NCBI GenBank assembly: GCA_945907245.1
Contig: CAMDTB010000015.1
Coordinates: 1 to 53,180, forward strand
DNA length: 53,180 nucleotides
From: Rhizobium sp. Q54
GTDB taxonomy: Bacteria > Pseudomonadota > Alphaproteobacteria > SMXS01
Direction: 5' to 3'
Shown: piece after piece, positions 1 through 7,672 of the stretch
How the letters are laid out: each line of letters begins with the position of its first letter
Numbering within the stretch: position 1 is the stretch's first letter
The notes under the pieces: generated by a model
Database searches by the model: none
Told to the model about the DNA's origin: nothing
Seen by the model: the letters and a program-made list of their open reading frames with translations, nothing else
Translations under genes and position numbers: made by a program

Positions 1-234
1 CTAGACCCGTCACCCTATACCAGAGGGGGCGATCAAATATATTTATCATTACCCTTTTACTGGGGGTGGGGGGGCTAGAGGGGTAGAGGGGTCACGACTT
101 TGCACCTCGCGCTGCTGGGGTGGGCGCAAGTGAGGCGCCGAACCCCCTCCAATCCTCACGCGCGCGCGATAGCTGGGCATGATTCTCTGATTCTGCTACA
201 CAAATTCCGCCCGAAAACCCGCACGAGGTCCGTC
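1..234. other. Non-coding left edge, upstream of terminase-like gene
   Basis: No convincing gene is visible. The stretch holds G-runs around 61-95, two loosely similar CTAGA...GTCAC tracts near 1-12 and 75-95, and an AT-rich segment at 35-60. The neighbouring gene is phage-derived, so this may be the edge of a prophage remnant, but no attachment site can be shown without the sequence to the left. Confidence 0.4.
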
Positions 235-696
235 ATGAGTACAGCCATCGCCAAGCGGAGCGCAGGCCGCCCACCTGTGATTGATCCGGCCGAAGTCTGG
301 CCGCTGGTGCTGGGCTACATCGCCAGCGGCGACGCCCTTGCTACCGCGCTGCAACGCCTCGACCCGGCGCCGTCCTACAGCTGGGCTAAGGTCCAGCTAC
401 GCGAGAACCCCGACCTCCAAGCCGCCTACCGCGCTGCTATCGAAGACCGCGCCGATGCGCTGGCTGACGATATCATTGCTTTGGCTGACAGCGAACCACC
501 AGCGCATCTCGAAGGGCCAGCTCTGTCAGCATGGGTGCAGCAGCTAAAGCTGCGCGTTCATGCCCGGGAGTGGACCGCCGCCAAGCTACGCCCCCGCGTA
601 TACGGTGAAAAGCTGGACGTATCGGTTCAACATACACAAATCAGCGTGCTGGCGGCGCTGGAGCGGGCGGAGCAGAGGGTGCTCACTTCGGCTTAG
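235..696 (+). CDS. Phage terminase small subunit-like protein (Sf6 type)
   Basis: The protein of about 153 residues resembles small terminase subunits of the Sf6 gp1 type, which recognise phage DNA for packaging. It has an N-terminal helical DNA-binding region (GRPPVIDPAEVWPLVLGYI), a central helix with RADALADDIIALAD, and the family-like REWTAAKLRPRVYGEK segment near residues 110-125. I chose the ATG at 235 because a GAGG-like ribosome site lies just upstream; the frame is open back to 100, but those extra residues look non-coding. No large terminase, portal or capsid gene follows, so in this window it is an orphan and probably a prophage relic. The family call is by motif memory only. Confidence 0.7.
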   Translation: MSTAIAKRSAGRPPVIDPAEVWPLVLGYIASGDALATALQRLDPAPSYSWAKVQLRENPDLQAAYRAAIEDRADALADDIIALADSEPPAHLEGPALSAWVQQLKLRVHAREWTAAKLRPRVYGEKLDVSVQHTQISVLAALERAEQRVLTSA

Positions 697-726
697 GGTG
701 CAATCCGAGAGTTTTTGCAATTGAAA

Positions 727-1230
727 TTAAAATGCCTTTTCAACAGCGCTCATATCTTTACCACGCGCACATGAGCCATTGATATCATACTTTACCATTG
801 GCTTTTTACTCGGATCCCATTCCCCAGCTTTGTAGGGACCAATATACATTGAAAGATCACCCCGTAACCTTCCAGAACCTCGATAAATCGTGATAGATTG
901 TATCGTATAAAAGAACCCAGAGTTCTGAGTATGTATAGATATGACAGATTCTTCACTTACGACGCAATTGCCAATCATTAAGTTAAAGTCGGATTTATCA
1001 TTTTTCTCTACGCATGTATTTTCATATAAACCGGCATCAAAATCAAATTGGTATATGACCGAAGTTTCTTGATCTATTTTGAAATTTAGCCTTTCACCTA
1101 CTCGCCTTTCGTCAGGTATCGAGTATGCTCTTATAACATCACAATCTAAATAGATGTTAGCCGTGGACTGCCCATTCACTGCAGTGGGAAGGCCAATAAA
1201 GACGGACGCTAGCGTGAGTGCCCTTTTCAT
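727..1230 (-). CDS. Hypothetical exported protein, AT-rich
   Basis: I do not recognise the family. The protein of 167 residues starts with a signal peptide (MKRALTLASVFIGLPTAVNGQ), so it is probably periplasmic or secreted. The mature part is rich in Asp, Tyr, Ile and Ser, with Cys at several positions (LDCDVI, ENTCVEK, GNCVVS, GSCARG) that could pair as disulfides. The ATG at 1230 is preferred over 1251 because a GGAG ribosome site lies about 6 bases upstream and the signal peptide begins there. The gene is markedly richer in A+T than everything around it, which points to recent transfer. It sits between a phage-type gene and a broken PDZ gene. Confidence 0.65.
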   Translation of the reverse strand: MKRALTLASVFIGLPTAVNGQSTANIYLDCDVIRAYSIPDERRVGERLNFKIDQETSVIYQFDFDAGLYENTCVEKNDKSDFNLMIGNCVVSEESVISIHTQNSGFFYTIQSITIYRGSGRLRGDLSMYIGPYKAGEWDPSKKPMVKYDINGSCARGKDMSAVEKAF

Positions 1231-1257
1231 ACAAACTCCATATCCTGACAAAACAGT

Positions 1258-1446
1258 CTATTTGCCCCGCGCTGTCTGAACGGGGTCCGCTGCAGGAATA
1301 GTGATCTGCAAAGTCTGAGGTTGCCCATCGCGGATTATCTCAACGGGAACCGCCTGGCCGGCGTAGTCGGTTTTAATCCGGGCAATCCTGTCGAGTGTTG
1401 AGGCATCCTGCCCGGCGATTGTGAGAATGATATCTTCAGTCGGCAT
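1258..1446 (-). pseudogene. PDZ-domain C-terminal fragment (protease remnant)
   Basis: The 62-residue frame reads as the last part of a PDZ domain: DIILTIAGQ followed by an Ile/Arg-rich helix, then VPVEIIRDGQPQTLQITI. In HtrA/DegQ-like proteases and related PDZ proteins this segment follows a GL..GD turn and a catalytic domain. Here an in-frame TGA lies two codons upstream of the first ATG, and no ribosome site or protease domain is visible. It is best read as the 3' stub of a deleted gene. A free-standing mini-PDZ protein is possible but unlikely. Confidence 0.55.
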
Positions 1447-1494
1447 CAGTCAAATCGCTTGGCAAAGCCAGCCCGCTTCGCGCATGTAGGGCGC

Positions 1495-1594
1495 GAGTGG
1501 TATCAGTCCACATGGTCGATCCATCGAAGTTTTTGGCGAAACCCCTTGAATCGACGACAGGCCAAGCCGTCAAGACAACCTGCTGATACCACTC
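1495..1594. repeat. 12-bp inverted repeat pair enclosing a stem-rich segment
   Basis: GAGTGGTATCAG at 1495-1506 is matched exactly by its reverse complement at 1583-1594. Inside, GTCGAT (1515-1520) and ATCGAC (1550-1555) form a second nested pair. The whole 100 bp could fold into one imperfect hairpin or mark the ends of a tiny mobile-element remnant. No transposase is present. Confidence 0.5.
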
Positions 1595-1697
1595 AATTTA
1601 ATTTCCAATCGGGCTCTAAGAGAGCATCGGCTGCAGATGCTCAAAGGGCGCAGCCGGCTGAGAGTAGGTCCTCCCGCCCGCGTACATGGGAGGCACT

Positions 1698-2402
1698 GTG
1701 GATTCCATCGGCATATCGATTCTTGGCAATCAGCTTCTCGCTGGACTGTCCGCGGACGACCTTGCATTGCTGAAACCGCAGCTTGCCCTCGTGGACCTCA
1801 TGCAGAACCAGGTCCTGGTCGAGCCGGATGAGGAAATCCTGCACTGCTGGTTCATCGAGGCGGGGATCGCCTCGATCGTTGCGGGCACGGTGCGTGGCGA
1901 CCAGACCGAGGTAGGGCTTGTCGGGCGGGACGGCATGGTCGACGTCGCCGTTCTCCATACCCTCAATCACTCGCTGTTGCTGGTCTTCGTCCAGGCCCCC
2001 GGACAGGCCTACCGTATTTCGGCCTCCGCCTTGCAGGACGCCCTGCTGCGAAGCGACACCCTCCGCGGGACATTGCTGCACTACGCCTACGCCCTGCTGA
2101 TCCAGGTAGCCAGCACGACCCTGGCGAATGCGTCATGCACGCTCGAGGAACGTCTCGCGCGTTGGCTGCTGATGTATCACGACCGCTCGGAGCGCAACGA
2201 ACTGTTCATGACCCACGAGATACTCTCGCTGATGCTCAACGTCAGGCGCGCCGGCGTATCTCTGAGTCTGAAAGGTCTCCAGACAAGAAGCATCCTGACC
2301 TCGCGCCGCGGTGTGATCACCATCACCGACCGGTTCGCTCTCGAGAAGGTCGCGTGTGACGCCTATGGTGCTCCTGAAAGGCTCGCCATACGAGCCGGCT
2401 GA
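1698..2402 (+). CDS. Crp/Fnr family transcriptional regulator
   Basis: This one-component regulator has an N-terminal cyclic-nucleotide-binding fold and a C-terminal winged helix. The beta-roll is recognisable from LLAGLSADDLALLKPQL, FIEAGIASIVA and EVGLVGRDGMVDV. A long dimer helix follows (LLHYAYALLIQVASTTLANA, CTLEERLARWLLM), then a Crp-type helix-turn-helix (ELFMTHEILSLMLNVRRAGVSLSLKGLQ) and a wing (GVITITDRFALEKVA). No Fnr-type N-terminal cysteine cluster is present, so an Fe-S oxygen sensor is unlikely. I prefer the GTG at 1698, which has GGGAGG four bases upstream; an in-frame ATG at 1686 lacks a ribosome site. The signal sensed is unknown. Confidence 0.87.
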   Translation: MDSIGISILGNQLLAGLSADDLALLKPQLALVDLMQNQVLVEPDEEILHCWFIEAGIASIVAGTVRGDQTEVGLVGRDGMVDVAVLHTLNHSLLLVFVQAPGQAYRISASALQDALLRSDTLRGTLLHYAYALLIQVASTTLANASCTLEERLARWLLMYHDRSERNELFMTHEILSLMLNVRRAGVSLSLKGLQTRSILTSRRGVITITDRFALEKVACDAYGAPERLAIRAG

Positions 2403-2505
2403 GCGTCGGTCACCGCTAATTGGCCATGAGTGTTCGGATGCGTACCGCATCGCCGCTCCATAGGCGCTAGGCTCGATCAGCTCATCGGCAATCGAGGGCG
2501 CGCTC

Positions 2506-2715
2506 ATGCCCCATCCAGGAAAACCACCGGAAACATTGGACGAGTTGCTCGATATCGTCCTGCGGGAACTCGCGGCCGGCCATCCCCGGCTCACGGCGGA
2601 ACAGCAGGCCGGCATGAAGGCCCGCCTGTTCGCGATCATGGTCGACGCCGAAGGGTCGGAGCGAGATCCCGACGAGATGGCGCGCCTTTTCCACACCGCC
2701 ATCGACGCTTGCTGA
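2506..2715 (+). CDS. Small hypothetical protein (69 aa)
   Basis: A small, mostly helical acidic protein (LDELLDIVLRELAAGHP, DPDEMARLFHTAIDAC) of unknown function. It lies about 100 bp behind the Crp/Fnr gene in the same direction, with a weak GAGG upstream. Codon usage matches the neighbouring genes and no better frame covers the stretch. No signal peptide or membrane segment is visible. Confidence 0.5.
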   Translation: MPHPGKPPETLDELLDIVLRELAAGHPRLTAEQQAGMKARLFAIMVDAEGSERDPDEMARLFHTAIDAC

Positions 2716-3015
2716 TTCATGCGACGAGGCATACCGCCCGCCGCAGTATACTTGATTGCCCGGCACACAGGTTTACCTATAGGGTAGAGCTTCAAGACCG
2801 TTGGACGCGGCGAGAAAACCGCGTTCCGCGCAGCAAGTGGCGGCTCGAGCCGCCTTCCGCGCCGGTAGTTGGGGATCAGCGCGGCCCTTCGACCCAAAGA
2901 CCAAGCGGGCGCGCCCGATCATTTCCGACGAGCACGCCCCGATTCCGTTTCCCGGCCAGCACGCCCCCGGTGCGTGCCGCATCGGCGACATCAACGAATT
3001 CAAGGAGAGACATCC
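2716..3015. other. Intergenic stretch, possible weak promoter
   Basis: About 300 bp without a gene I can support. A loose sigma70-like pair (TTGCCC near 2756 and TATAGG near 2778, 16 bp apart) could serve the small gene that starts at 3016. An open frame at 2801-3118 crosses the strong ribosome site of that gene and was not accepted. Confidence 0.3.
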
Positions 3016-3246
3016 ATGGCCGATCCAGCCAGATCCCGCGCAGAGGAAAAGTTCGCCAAGCTGCGCCCGAACGAGGACGACGCCATCAAGGCGCGCGACA
3101 AGGCGCACAAGGAACTGATGGACAAGACCGCCCGCCTGAAGGCCCTGCGGATGGCGAAGGAAGCGGCCGACAAGGAAGCCGCCGCCCTGGCGAAGACCGA
3201 GAAGGCCGAAAAGGCCGCCGCGAAGGCGAAGGCGAAGAAGGCATAG
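3016..3246 (+). CDS. Small Lys/Ala-rich protein (76 aa)
   Basis: The N-terminal half is a charged helix (AEEKFAKLRPNEDDAIKARDKAHKE type sequence). The C-terminal half is almost pure Ala/Lys/Glu and ends in AKAKAKKA, similar in style to histone H1-like tails. The start is secure: AAGGAGAGA stands about 6 bases before the ATG. Function is unknown; a nucleic-acid or acidic-surface binding role is only suggested by the basic tail. It lies directly before, and converges on, tRNA-Gln. Confidence 0.7.
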   Translation: MADPARSRAEEKFAKLRPNEDDAIKARDKAHKELMDKTARLKALRMAKEAADKEAAALAKTEKAEKAAAKAKAKKA

Positions 3247-3256
3247 CAAGGAATTC

Positions 3257-3331
3257 TGGCTGGGGCGGCAGGGATCGAACCTGCGAATGACGGAATCAAA
3301 ATCCGTTGCCGTACCACTTGGCTACGCCCCA
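3257..3331 (-). tRNA. tRNA-Gln (anticodon TTG)
   Basis: The 75-nt gene includes an encoded CCA end (complement of 3257-3259). The acceptor stem TGGGGCG pairs with CGCCCCA. The anticodon stem ACGGA/TCCGT encloses the loop TTTTGAT, giving anticodon TTG (complement of 3297-3299), which reads CAA. The T arm carries the expected GGTTCGATCC. It reads CAA/CAG glutamine codons and is encoded on the strand opposite the small protein before it. Confidence 0.96.
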
Positions 3332-3410
3332 GCAAGGCGGCGGACAATAGTGCGAGAGGCGCACCCGATCAACGGTCGGAATGGCATCCGCCAAAACTCG
3401 GCGAGACAAC

Positions 3411-4658
3411 TCAGCGGAACAGGCCGCGGGTGTCGATCAGCACCTTTCGCGCAAGCTGTTCGCGCTCGATCAGCTTGAAGCGGTCGTGGTCGACCAGCAG
3501 CAGCAGGATGTCGGCCCGCCCGATCGCCTCGTCGACGCCGACGAACTCCACATTGGACAGGCCCTTCAGCTGCGGCGGGCAGTCGTCCACATAAGGCTCG
3601 ACCGCCAGGATTTTCGCGGCCGTGCCGCGCGCCAGCGCCTCGGTGATCGCAAGCGCCGGGCTTTCCCGCAGGTCGTCGATATTGGCCTTGAAGGCGAGCC
3701 CCAGGCACGCGACCACAGGATCCTTGAACCGGTCGGCGGCGCTTTTCACCTGCTCGATCACCCAGAGCGGCTTGCCGTCATTGACCTCGCGGGCGGTCTG
3801 GATCAGCCGGCTCTGCTCCGGCGCCGAATGGACGATGAACCAGGGATCGACGGCGATGCAGTGGCCGCCGACACCAGGGCCAGGCTGCAGGATGTTCACC
3901 CGAGGATGCCGGTTGGCGAGCTGGATCAGCTCCCACACATTGACGCCCAGGCGGTCGCAGATCAGCGACAGCTCGTTGGCATAGGCGATATTGACGTCGC
4001 GGAACGCGTTCTCGGCCAGCTTCGACAGCTCGGCGGTGCGCGCCTTGGTGGTAAACACGGTGCCGGTGGTGAAGGTGCGGTAGAACGCCGCGCCCACCTC
4101 GGCAGACTCGGTGTCGATACCGCCGACGATGCGGTCGTTGATCACCAGCTCCTGCAGCACCCTGCCCGGAAGCACCCGCTCGGGCGAGTGCACCAGGAAG
4201 ATGCGGCCTGAACCCTTGGTGATGTCGGGTCCCAGGTCGGGCCGCTCCTGGGCGATCCAGCCGGCGATCTGCTCGGTCGCGCCCACCGGACTGGTCGATT
4301 CCAGGATCACCAGGTTGCCAGGCCGCAGGTGCGGCGCCAGCGCGCGGGTCGCAGCCTGCACATAGGACATATCGGGAGCATGGCCCTCGGCGAACGGTGT
4401 CGGCACGGCGATGATGAAGATGTCGGCGGGCGCCGGATCGTAGGAGGCCGTGAGCTGGCCGCTGCCGACCGCGGACGCGACAAGGATGTCGAGGTCCGGC
4501 TCGTGGAAGTGGAGGTTGCCAGCCTGCACCGCGCCCACCACCCGGCTGTCGACGTCGACGCCCAGCACCGTGTAGCCGCGCGTCGCCAGCAGGCTTGCCG
4601 TGGGCAGGCCGATATAGCCCAGCCCCAATACGCATATGGTCTTGTCGAAACGCGCCAT
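3411..4658 (-). CDS. wecC: UDP-N-acetyl-D-mannosamine dehydrogenase
   Basis: This NAD-dependent enzyme oxidises UDP-ManNAc to UDP-ManNAcA, a precursor of surface polysaccharides, in the cytoplasm. The 415 residues show the N-terminal Rossmann motif (GLGYIGLPTASLLA), the central dimer helices (ELSKLAENAFRDVNIAYANE), the active-site segment GVGGHCIAVDPW with the catalytic Cys, and the C-terminal UDP-binding domain (LGLAFKANIDDLRESPALAI). Length and motifs fit WecC better than UDP-glucose dehydrogenase. The start lies 8 bp behind the stop of wecB, so the two are one operon and catalyse consecutive steps. Confidence 0.93.
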   Translation of the reverse strand: MARFDKTICVLGLGYIGLPTASLLATRGYTVLGVDVDSRVVGAVQAGNLHFHEPDLDILVASAVGSGQLTASYDPAPADIFIIAVPTPFAEGHAPDMSYVQAATRALAPHLRPGNLVILESTSPVGATEQIAGWIAQERPDLGPDITKGSGRIFLVHSPERVLPGRVLQELVINDRIVGGIDTESAEVGAAFYRTFTTGTVFTTKARTAELSKLAENAFRDVNIAYANELSLICDRLGVNVWELIQLANRHPRVNILQPGPGVGGHCIAVDPWFIVHSAPEQSRLIQTAREVNDGKPLWVIEQVKSAADRFKDPVVACLGLAFKANIDDLRESPALAITEALARGTAAKILAVEPYVDDCPPQLKGLSNVEFVGVDEAIGRADILLLLVDHDRFKLIEREQLARKVLIDTRGLFR

Positions 4659-4666
4659 GCTGTCTC

Positions 4667-5836
4667 CTATGCGGCCCGGTCAACCCACGGTTCGGGCCGC
4701 GCGCCCTGCCCCGCCAGCGCCTCAAGGTACCCGACGATGCGCCGTGCCGCATGCCCATCGCCGTAGGGATTGTGCGCCTCGCTCATCCGGCTGTAATGGC
4801 CCGCGTCATCGAGCAGCCGCGAGGCCTCCGCCACGATCCTCGACCGGTCGGTGCCGGTCATGACGACGGTGCCCGCCTCGACGGCCTCGGGCCGCTCGGT
4901 GGTGTCGCGGGTGACCAGCACCGGCTTGCCCAGCGAGGGCGCCTCCTCCTGGATACCGCCCGAATCCGTGACGATCAGCGTGCTGCGGTTCATCAGGTAG
5001 ACGAACGGCAGATAGTCTTCCGGCTCGGTCAGGTGGATGTCGGCCACGCCGCCGAGGATCTCGTGTACCGGCCCCTTCACGTTGGGGTTGAGGTGTACCG
5101 GATAGAGCACGGTGACATCGCCGCGCGCCGCCAGGTCGGCCAGCGCCAGGCACGTCCGGCGCAGCCCGTCGCCGAAGCTCTCGCGGCGGTGGCCGGTGAC
5201 CAGCACCAGGCGCTTGGGGCCCAGAAACGCGAACCGCTCGTCGTAGCGGCGCAGCTGGGCGTCATCGGCCAGCAGGCGGTCGCGGGTGATGCTCAGCGCG
5301 TCGATCACCGTGTTGCCGGTGAAGTAGACGCTGTCGGCGGGCACGTTCTCGGCAAGCAGATTGGCGCGCGCCCGCGACGTGGGTGCGAAATGCAGGTCGG
5401 CAAGCGCGCCGGTCAGGCGCCGGTTCATCTCCTCGGGCCACGGGCTGTACCGGTTGCCGGTGCGCAGCCCGGCCTCGACGTGCCCGACCGGAATCTTCCG
5501 GTAATAGGCGGCGAGCGATGCGGCGAAGCTGGTGGTGGTGTCGCCGTGGACCAGGATGCGGTCGGGCCGCCAGTCGTCGAACACCCTTTCCATGCCAGCC
5601 AGCACGCCGGAGGTGATGTCGGTCAGGGTCTGCCCGGCCTTCATGATGTCGAGATCCCATGCGGGCCGGATGGCGAACAGCTCGAGCACCTGGTCGAGCA
5701 TCTGGCGGTGCTGGGAGGTGACGCACACGCGGGCGTCGAGCACCTTGCTCGCTTCCAGCGCCTTCACGACCGGCGCCATCTTGATCGCTTCCGGACGCGT
5801 GCCGAACACGGTGAGGATGCGGCCTTGGCCGCTCAT
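4667..5836 (-). CDS. wecB: UDP-N-acetylglucosamine 2-epimerase (non-hydrolysing)
   Basis: The enzyme interconverts UDP-GlcNAc and UDP-ManNAc, feeding WecC encoded just downstream. The 389 residues carry the family N-terminus ([19 protein letters not shown]), the HVEAGLRTG segment with the PWPEEMNRR helix, and the C-terminal nucleotide-binding part ([29 protein letters not shown]). It is the first gene of a leftward pair and is divergent from the epimerase gene at 5949, so the 112 bp between them should hold both promoters. No strong ribosome site is visible at the ATG. Confidence 0.95.
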   Translation of the reverse strand: MSGQGRILTVFGTRPEAIKMAPVVKALEASKVLDARVCVTSQHRQMLDQVLELFAIRPAWDLDIMKAGQTLTDITSGVLAGMERVFDDWRPDRILVHGDTTTSFAASLAAYYRKIPVGHVEAGLRTGNRYSPWPEEMNRRLTGALADLHFAPTSRARANLLAENVPADSVYFTGNTVIDALSITRDRLLADDAQLRRYDERFAFLGPKRLVLVTGHRRESFGDGLRRTCLALADLAARGDVTVLYPVHLNPNVKGPVHEILGGVADIHLTEPEDYLPFVYLMNRSTLIVTDSGGIQEEAPSLGKPVLVTRDTTERPEAVEAGTVVMTGTDRSRIVAEASRLLDDAGHYSRMSEAHNPYGDGHAARRIVGYLEALAGQGARPEPWVDRAA

Positions 5837-5948
5837 GGGCGTCGTTTCGCCTGTGCTGTCATGCGGTTGACCTTAGCGATCCGGCGCATGAAACCGCAAC
5901 GCGATTCCTGTATCGTCCGGCTGTTTCCGTGTCACGTGAGGTTCCCTT

Positions 5949-6923
5949 ATGTCTGTCCTGGTTACCGGCGCTGCCGGCTTCATCGGCTACCATGTCTGCA
6001 GGAAATTGCTGGCGCGCGGCGAACAGGTGATCGGCATCGACAACCTCAACAGCTACTACAGCGTCGCCCTGAAGGAATCCCGGGTCGCCGACCTGAAGCC
6101 GCATGCCGGCTTCACCTTCCTGAAGCAGGACTTCGCCGACCTGGACGGCCTGCGCAAGGCGGTCGGCTGGGCCGACATCGACCGCATCGTCCATCTCGGC
6201 GCCCAGCCGGGCGTGCGCTACTCCATCGACCACCCGATGGCGTACGCCACGGCCAACCTGACCGGCCACCTCGCCATGCTGGAGCTGGCGCGCGGCATCG
6301 AGGGACTGAAACACATGGTCTACGCCAGCTCGAGCTCGGTCTATGGCGGCAACACCAAGCTGCCGTTCTCGGAATCCGACGCCGTCGACCATCCGGTGTC
6401 GCTCTATGCCGCCACCAAGCGGGCCGACGAGCTGATGAGCGACACCTACGCCCACCTTTACGGCATCCCGCAGACCGGCCTGCGGTTCTTCACCGTCTAC
6501 GGCCCGTCCGGGCGGCCCGACATGGCGGTGTGGCTGTTCACCGAGGCGCTGGTCGCCGACAAGCCGATCCGGCTGTTCGAGAACGGTACGCTGCAGCGCG
6601 ACTTCACCTATGTGGATGACATCGTCGCCGGCGTTCTCGCCGTGCTCGACGGCCCACCCGCGGGCCAGAGGCCGCACCGCGTCTACAATATCGGCAACAA
6701 CAGGCCCGAGAAGGTGACGAGGCTGGTCGAGATCATCGAGCAGGCCGTCGCCCGCAAGGCCCGCATCATCAGCGAGCCCATGCAGCCGGGCGATGTGCCG
6801 GCGACCTATGCCGACATCGACGCCATCCGCCGCGATCACGGCTTCGAGCCGACGACGCCGCTGGAGCAGGGCGTGCCCCGGTTCGTCGAATGGTATCGCG
6901 GCTGGCGTGGACTGCCCGCTTGA
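5949..6923 (+). CDS. NAD-dependent nucleotide-sugar epimerase (UDP-glucuronate 4-epimerase-like)
   Basis: An extended short-chain dehydrogenase/reductase of 324 residues. It has the Rossmann motif TGAAGFIGYHV, the segment GIDNLNSYYSVALKESR typical of UDP-glucuronate epimerases, a Ser-rich strand before VYGGN, and the catalytic YAATK (Tyr-x3-Lys). The C-terminal part (RDFTYVDDIV, NIGNNRPEKV) matches the same subfamily. It probably makes UDP-galacturonate for surface polysaccharide. A GAGG stands about 8 bases before the ATG. Exact substrate cannot be proven from sequence. Confidence 0.88.
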   Translation: MSVLVTGAAGFIGYHVCRKLLARGEQVIGIDNLNSYYSVALKESRVADLKPHAGFTFLKQDFADLDGLRKAVGWADIDRIVHLGAQPGVRYSIDHPMAYATANLTGHLAMLELARGIEGLKHMVYASSSSVYGGNTKLPFSESDAVDHPVSLYAATKRADELMSDTYAHLYGIPQTGLRFFTVYGPSGRPDMAVWLFTEALVADKPIRLFENGTLQRDFTYVDDIVAGVLAVLDGPPAGQRPHRVYNIGNNRPEKVTRLVEIIEQAVARKARIISEPMQPGDVPATYADIDAIRRDHGFEPTTPLEQGVPRFVEWYRGWRGLPA

Positions 6924-7672
6924 GACTGCTCTGGGACGTCTTCCAGCCGAGCAACAGCCTGTTCATGCTGTTCGCGCTGGGCTTCCTGCTGCGGCTCGCG
7001 GGCCGGCGGCGGATCGCCACCTGGATGATGTCCTTCTCGTTCGCCGTGTTCGCCGCGATCATGGTGCTGCCGGTGTCGCGTTACCTCGCGACCACGCTGG
7101 AGGCGCGTTTTCCGGCCCCGGCGCTGCCCGCGCATGTCGACGGCATCATCACTCTGGGAGGCCCGATCAATACCCGCGCAAGCGAGCAACGGGGCCGGCC
7201 GCAGATCAACGGCCATGTCGAGCGCCTGACCGAAGCCATGATTTTGTCCCGCCGCTATCCCGAGGCCACGCTGCTGATCTCGGGCGGACATTACGATCCC
7301 AGCGACCGGCTTTCTGAAGCTCCCGTCGCCCGCGACCTGCTGGTCGAACTGGGTCATCCGGCCAAGCGCATGCTGATCGAGGACCGGTCGCGCACCACCT
7401 GGGAGAACGGCGTTTTCAGCCGCGAGCTTGCGCAGCCGAAGCCGGAACAGGTCTGGGTGCTGGTGACGTCAGCGTTCCACATGCCCCGCGCGGTCGGCGT
7501 TTTCCGCGCGCTGGGCTGGCAGGTCATCCCGTACCCGGCGGACTATTTCACCGACCTTTCGTTCGTGAGCGTCGGCCATCGGCTGGCGCAGTTCGACTTC
7601 GTCACCCGCGAATGGCTGGCGCTGGGCGCCTATCACCTCAAGGGCAGGACATCGTCGTTGTTCCCGCGCTGA
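6890..7672 (+). CDS. DUF218 / YdcF-like (ElyC/SanA type) membrane protein
   Basis: The protein has two N-terminal membrane segments (roughly residues 20-60: NSLFMLFALGFLLRLAG, SFAVFAAIMVLPVS) and a DUF218 domain facing the periplasm (GIITLGGPINT, ATLLISGGHYD, TSAFHMPRAVGVFRALGW). E. coli ElyC and SanA, of the same family, affect the cell envelope and undecaprenyl-linked steps. The ATG at 6890 overlaps the epimerase gene by 34 bp. A TTG at 6920 that overlaps its stop codon is an alternative start. It probably works with the same polysaccharide pathway. Its 3' end overlaps the convergent gene by 40 bp. Confidence 0.85.
   Translation: MVSRLAWTARLRLLWDVFQPSNSLFMLFALGFLLRLAGRRRIATWMMSFSFAVFAAIMVLPVSRYLATTLEARFPAPALPAHVDGIITLGGPINTRASEQRGRPQINGHVERLTEAMILSRRYPEATLLISGGHYDPSDRLSEAPVARDLLVELGHPAKRMLIEDRSRTTWENGVFSRELAQPKPEQVWVLVTSAFHMPRAVGVFRALGWQVIPYPADYFTDLSFVSVGHRLAQFDFVTREWLALGAYHLKGRTSSLFPR

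Noticed and set aside
235-1600. Complete prophage or insertion sequence at the left end
   Set aside because: Only one phage-type gene and no integrase, transposase, capsid or att duplication can be seen in this window.
2801-3118. Possible 105-residue protein before the Lys/Ala-rich protein
   Set aside because: It crosses the strong AAGGAGAGA ribosome site and start of the gene at 3016 and loses coding character after that; no ribosome site of its own.
4595-6619. Long open frame on the plus strand across wecC, wecB and the epimerase
   Set aside because: It is the GC-rich shadow of real genes with clear family motifs on the other frames; its translation is rich in Arg, His and Gly without any domain.
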